Assembly: GCA_003175865.1 (NCBI GenBank)
Contig: PSRF01000084.1
Location: 1-7,817, forward strand
From: Blastocatellia bacterium
GTDB taxonomy: Bacteria > Acidobacteriota > Blastocatellia > Pyrinomonadales > Pyrinomonadaceae
Length of the DNA stretch: 7,817 bases
Direction: 5' to 3'
The notes below the pieces were generated by a model, which had not been told where the DNA came from, searched no databases, and worked only from the letters and a program-made list of their open reading frames with translations. Positions within the stretch are counted from its first letter, which is position 1, and the number at the start of each line of letters is the position of its first letter. The position numbers and the translations under genes were made by a program. Positions 5,319-7,817 of the stretch are shown here, piece by piece.

Positions 5319-7103
5319 CTACTTACTCGGGATGGTCCAAGCTGGACGGGTGATCTTGTCCACACATGAATAGTCAAGACCTTCAGTTGTTCCTTTGTCG
5401 ATAAAATCTGCAACTAAGCTGTCGATGCAAGGATAACCTGTATGAGTTCCATTCTTAATCGTAACCAGCTTACTGCGGGTTAGATACTTCGCTATCGGTT
5501 CAGAGACCCATGGAGGTGTCACTGGATCAAGCTCTCCATTGATCAATAACACCGGCACATCTGACTTCACTGGATCGAGAAATGTCGCCGGCACTTTCAC
5601 TGCGTTCCATTCAGCGCAGGCTCTGATTGTGGGCCGTGTCCGTGCATCACCATAAAAGCTGTTTGCATTCGCCTTCTTTAAATCATCTTCAGTTATGAAA
5701 GGTGTGTCTTCAGAACAAAGAACTGAGAACGACATCCCTCGCGCGATCTTGGCATCAATCTGCGACACAACCTGAAACGCTGTTCCGATCATTGGCCCAA
5801 GATTTCCGCTCGCTCCTAAATGGATTAATAACGGCAATGCCGCAGCTGCCTCTGGAACGTAGAGCAGCTGACGAATCGAATCGACAAACGCGTCGCGCGT
5901 TACAGTCACCTTCTGAGTCTCACCTGTATAAACATTAGGTGCGGAGACCTCGACAGGACCCGCATCAAACATCGCTATTACTTTCTTGAATTCTTCTTTT
6001 AGGTTAGGGAATGCAGCATTGCACGCCTGGTCTGCAGCGCAATCAGCAAACATTCGATCCATGGAGTCCTGCGTACCTTTAGCAAAAGACAGAGGCAACT
6101 TCGCGGAGGGTGGTGCCACACCAAACACGGCAACCGTCCTGGTGTGATCCGCGTGTTGGCGCAAATAGACCAGCGCCGCGGTCGATCCATAGGAACCACC
6201 GTAAACATCTATTCGCTCATAACCGAGCGCAGCGCGGACTTCATCCAGATCATCCATGCCAATAGATGTAGTATAAAGTTTCAGATCGGCAATCTTCTCG
6301 AGCGCGGTTCGACATGCTCGAATCCTTTCCGGCGCCATCACTTCACCGAAGTAACCGCGCATGTCCTGTGGCGATCCAGGCGAAGGACAGTCAAGTTGGT
6401 TGGAACGCCCCGTCCCTCTTTGGTCGACAAGCACGACGTCGCGATTGCGGCGTAAACTGACCATGAACTTATCGCCTGCGTAGGCCGTCGCCGCCCCACC
6501 CGGCCCCCCGGCTAAGTAAAACAAAGCGTCCGGGGCGGGTTTTGAGTTCGTGGCCGGCAATAGGAGAATGTTCAAGGCGATCTTGCGACCACTTCGTGCC
6601 TGGCGGTCTTCAAAGACATCGTACGTTCCGCAGAGCGCCCCATCGGGAAGTGTAGGGCTCTCGCAACTCTTGAGCGTTACCCGTCCGCGTTGCACTACTG
6701 CTGTCTGAATCGTCCGTTTGCGGAACGTCAAAGGGATCGAACCAGTCCCTTGTTTGAAAGTGCCCACAAACTCCGTCTCATCTTTACTAAGCACACCATC
6801 ATAGACAATCGTTAGTGCTTTCATCTCGAAATGAAGGGCATTGTCCTTGTAAGTAATGGTGTCGACTTGCAAGTTGTTTCCGTTGGGTTGATCGACACTA
6901 TCGACAGTGGCTTTTAATGCTCCACTACCAGCGTCCTCGACGTGCAAAACCAAACGAAGCTTGGCGCCGCCGATTGACAAAACACCAAGCCAGGTGCCGG
7001 CAACCGATTTGTTTTGAGTTGCTGTCTGCGCGGATAACGGTCCTGCCAACGGACCGAGTAACGCGCAAGTTGAAAGTGTCGCGAGAATGAATAATTTGTA
7101 CAT
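5319..7103 (-). CDS. Secreted alpha/beta hydrolase, S33/TAP-like, with N-terminal beta-rich domain
   Basis: 594 residues. A Sec signal peptide covers 1-25 (hydrophobic LFILATLSTCALLGPLAG, cleavage after LSA). Residues about 33-130 (GTWLGVLSIGGAKLRLVLHVED to LTFRKR) look like the lipocalin-like beta domain often fused to secreted acidobacterial hydrolases (family recollection). The catalytic domain starts near CESPTLPDGALCGTYDVFEDR (147-167), typical of tripeptidyl-aminopeptidase relatives. The oxyanion strand is LAGGPGG (197-203), followed by DQRGTGRS (227-234), the nucleophile elbow GGSYGS with Ser304, Asp526 in NGELDPVTPP, and His554 in NGTHTGY, so the triad is complete. LCSEDTPF (462-469) and the TAP-like C-terminus support the S33 group. 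Likely role is cleaving N-terminal residues from peptides, or an esterase, in the periplasm; the substrate is not predictable. The ATG at 7103 gives the best signal peptide but has only a weak ribosome site. It runs toward the ligase but is separated by the large hairpin, so probably is its own unit. Confidence 0.9.
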   Translation of the reverse strand: MYKLFILATLSTCALLGPLAGPLSAQTATQNKSVAGTWLGVLSIGGAKLRLVLHVEDAGSGALKATVDSVDQPNGNNLQVDTITYKDNALHFEMKALTIVYDGVLSKDETEFVGTFKQGTGSIPLTFRKRTIQTAVVQRGRVTLKSCESPTLPDGALCGTYDVFEDRQARSGRKIALNILLLPATNSKPAPDALFYLAGGPGGAATAYAGDKFMVSLRRNRDVVLVDQRGTGRSNQLDCPSPGSPQDMRGYFGEVMAPERIRACRTALEKIADLKLYTTSIGMDDLDEVRAALGYERIDVYGGSYGSTAALVYLRQHADHTRTVAVFGVAPPSAKLPLSFAKGTQDSMDRMFADCAADQACNAAFPNLKEEFKKVIAMFDAGPVEVSAPNVYTGETQKVTVTRDAFVDSIRQLLYVPEAAAALPLLIHLGASGNLGPMIGTAFQVVSQIDAKIARGMSFSVLCSEDTPFITEDDLKKANANSFYGDARTRPTIRACAEWNAVKVPATFLDPVKSDVPVLLINGELDPVTPPWVSEPIAKYLTRSKLVTIKNGTHTGYPCIDSLVADFIDKGTTEGLDYSCVDKITRPAWTIPSK

Positions 7104-7336
7104 TCCGGTACTTGTTGTGAAGTTCAGACTAAACGTGCTGTGAGTTTACGTCATTTGGCGATTGATGGTTTCAAAGTCACAGGCTCCACCTTCGATTTAA
7201 TAAGTTGACGAAATAGCAACGCGGGTCAAGGCTGGTCCCTGATGCCACACGGCACCGCACTTGCCAGCTACTTTGCTGAAGAATGGAAATACCTGGTTCT
7301 TGAAAAACGTCATGGGATTATTAGGACGTCGCAAGA
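7104..7336. other. Intergenic region with doubtful micro-ORFs
   Basis: This should hold the promoter of the minus-strand hydrolase, but I see no convincing -35/-10 pair. Two overlapping short readings exist. On the plus strand, 7242-7352 could encode 36 residues (MPHGTALASYFAEEWKYLVL and on), with AAGG about 10 bases upstream. On the minus strand, 7313-7197 could encode 38 residues (MTFFKNQVFPFFSKVAGKCG and on), and the same frame stays open for 16 more codons beyond a TAA to 7146. At most one can be real, and a degraded gene fragment is possible. No RNA gene or repeat was recognised. Confidence 0.25.
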
Positions 7337-7375
7337 ATGGAATTCACGTTAAGAAACCATTCTCAGAGAACGCAT

Positions 7376-7582
7376 ATGTCGCGGTTGCCCATGTACGCAA
7401 CTACTGATAACAGCACCGTCTTTCATCTGGTTATTCGCAACGGCGAATACACAGTATGCGGGTTGCGCATACCTCGTCTCCGCAGTGGACAAGCTTTACA
7501 CCTCGTCAAAGAGACCGTTGGTTCTCAATCGCTCTGTAAACATTGTGAAAGAATTAGCAAATCCGAGGACGCTGAAAGCTGA
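7376..7582 (+). CDS. Small Cys-containing protein, possible zinc-binding
   Basis: 68 residues from ATG 7376; ATG 7337 would add 13 and ATG 7391 would remove 5. I prefer 7376 because AGAGAA lies five bases upstream, while 7337 has no ribosome site. Visible pattern: VFHLVIRNGEYTVCG (His17, Cys28) then LCKHCERI (Cys54, Cys57). A CxxC paired with an upstream His and Cys-Gly suggests a small zinc-binding fold, but this is inferred from spacing only. Between the two halves is RLRSGQAL (34-41), which looks like translation of an inserted dispersed repeat rather than native protein. The tail is acidic. No signal peptide or membrane segment. I do not recognise a named family. Confidence 0.5.
   Translation: MSRLPMYATTDNSTVFHLVIRNGEYTVCGLRIPRLRSGQALHLVKETVGSQSLCKHCERISKSEDAES
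7472..7496 (+). repeat. RLRSGQAL-type short repeat inside the small gene
   Basis: CCTCGTCTCCGCAGTGGACA and the next five bases resemble the CCTTCGACTNCGCTCAGGACAAGC dispersed repeat that I recall from many environmental bacterial genomes, often read as RLRSGQA in proteins. Here it is in frame and does not interrupt the gene. Identification is by memory and only one copy is in the window. Confidence 0.4.
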
Positions 7583-7628
7583 TCTCCTTCTGAACCGTTA
7601 TCGGTCATCAACGTTGGTGGTATTTGTT

Positions 7629-7784
7629 TCAATTCGCAACGACTCGATTGCGATCCTCGCGTGCTAATTCCAAAGACAATGTCTTCGCTAGAAAATCGAC
7701 GATCCTTTGATCAGAGCTGCATTGGCATATACATTGCCACGCCAAAGGCACCCGAACGGCAATCCCCACCCACGAATCTTTCAT
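7629..7784 (-). CDS. Doubtful 51-residue ORF
   Basis: ATG 7784 is preceded at nine bases by GGAGG (7794-7798), the best ribosome-site match in this end of the window. The frame encodes 51 residues (MKDSWVGIAVRVPLAWQCIC and on), with CICQC near the middle, ending at TGA 7629-7631. A second ATG at 7791, two bases from the GGAGG, opens a different frame of only 26 residues. No family resemblance is seen, and the GGAGG may instead be chance. The rest of 7583-7817 shows no feature I can support. Confidence 0.2.
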   Translation of the reverse strand: MKDSWVGIAVRVPLAWQCICQCSSDQRIVDFLAKTLSLELAREDRNRVVAN

Positions 7785-7817
7785 CGTTCATAACCTCCGC
7801 TTCCTTAGTGCCGATAT

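Noticed and set aside
7489..7499. Possible fifth copy of the hairpin repeat (GACAAGCTTTA)
   Set aside because: Only the first eight bases match and no second arm follows.
7485..7667. 60-codon plus-strand ORF
   Set aside because: Overlaps the Cys-containing small protein in another frame, begins inside the repeat, and has no ribosome site.

Overview
The window looks like chromosomal DNA of a free-living, Gram-negative-type bacterium of roughly balanced GC content by eye. My best guess is an acidobacterium near the Blastocatellia. This rests on the style of several proteins: an RsmG-like protein with an 'RLHLVAPC' segment, a secreted S33-type hydrolase with an N-terminal beta-rich domain, and a small Cys protein carrying an RLRSGQAL insert. 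It also rests on abundant short intergenic repeats. No marker gene settles the taxonomy, so this is inference.

Layout: 1-3344 (minus strand) is a two-gene unit. A group II PLP-dependent amino-acid decarboxylase overlaps by 4 bases (ATGA) the start of a secreted protein with a phosphohistidine domain followed by a PPDK-type ATP-grasp domain. This domain order matches glucan water dikinase rather than PEP synthase. Diverging from it, 3485-4123 (plus) encodes an RsmG-like 16S rRNA methyltransferase. It converges on a minus-strand, stand-alone LigD-type ATP-dependent DNA ligase (4189-5190). Upstream of the ligase, 5319-7103 (minus) encodes a secreted alpha/beta hydrolase with a TAP-like C-terminus. 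The right end (7104-7817) is gene-poor and holds one likely small Cys-rich protein and several doubtful micro-ORFs.

The most unusual material lies between the genes. Four copies of an 18-base hairpin, GATAAGCTTTAGYTTGTC, occur within 841 bases. They form two inward-facing pairs (3360-3459 and 4112-4200), one in the divergent gap and one in the convergent gap around the rsmG-like gene. One stem pair reads G-C, G-U or A-U in different copies, as expected for selected structure. In the convergent pair each copy supplies the TAG stop codon of its neighbouring gene, so both unrelated proteins end in Asp-Lys-Leu. A third gap (5191-5318) is almost filled by a different 101-base inverted repeat with a 40-pair stem. 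Thus every gap between 3344 and 5319 contains an inverted element of about 90-100 bases, reminiscent of REP doublets (REPINs) or MITEs.

Functionally the genes do not form one pathway. Only the decarboxylase and dikinase-like genes are clearly co-transcribed. The methyltransferase, ligase and hydrolase look like independent units separated by the repeats.
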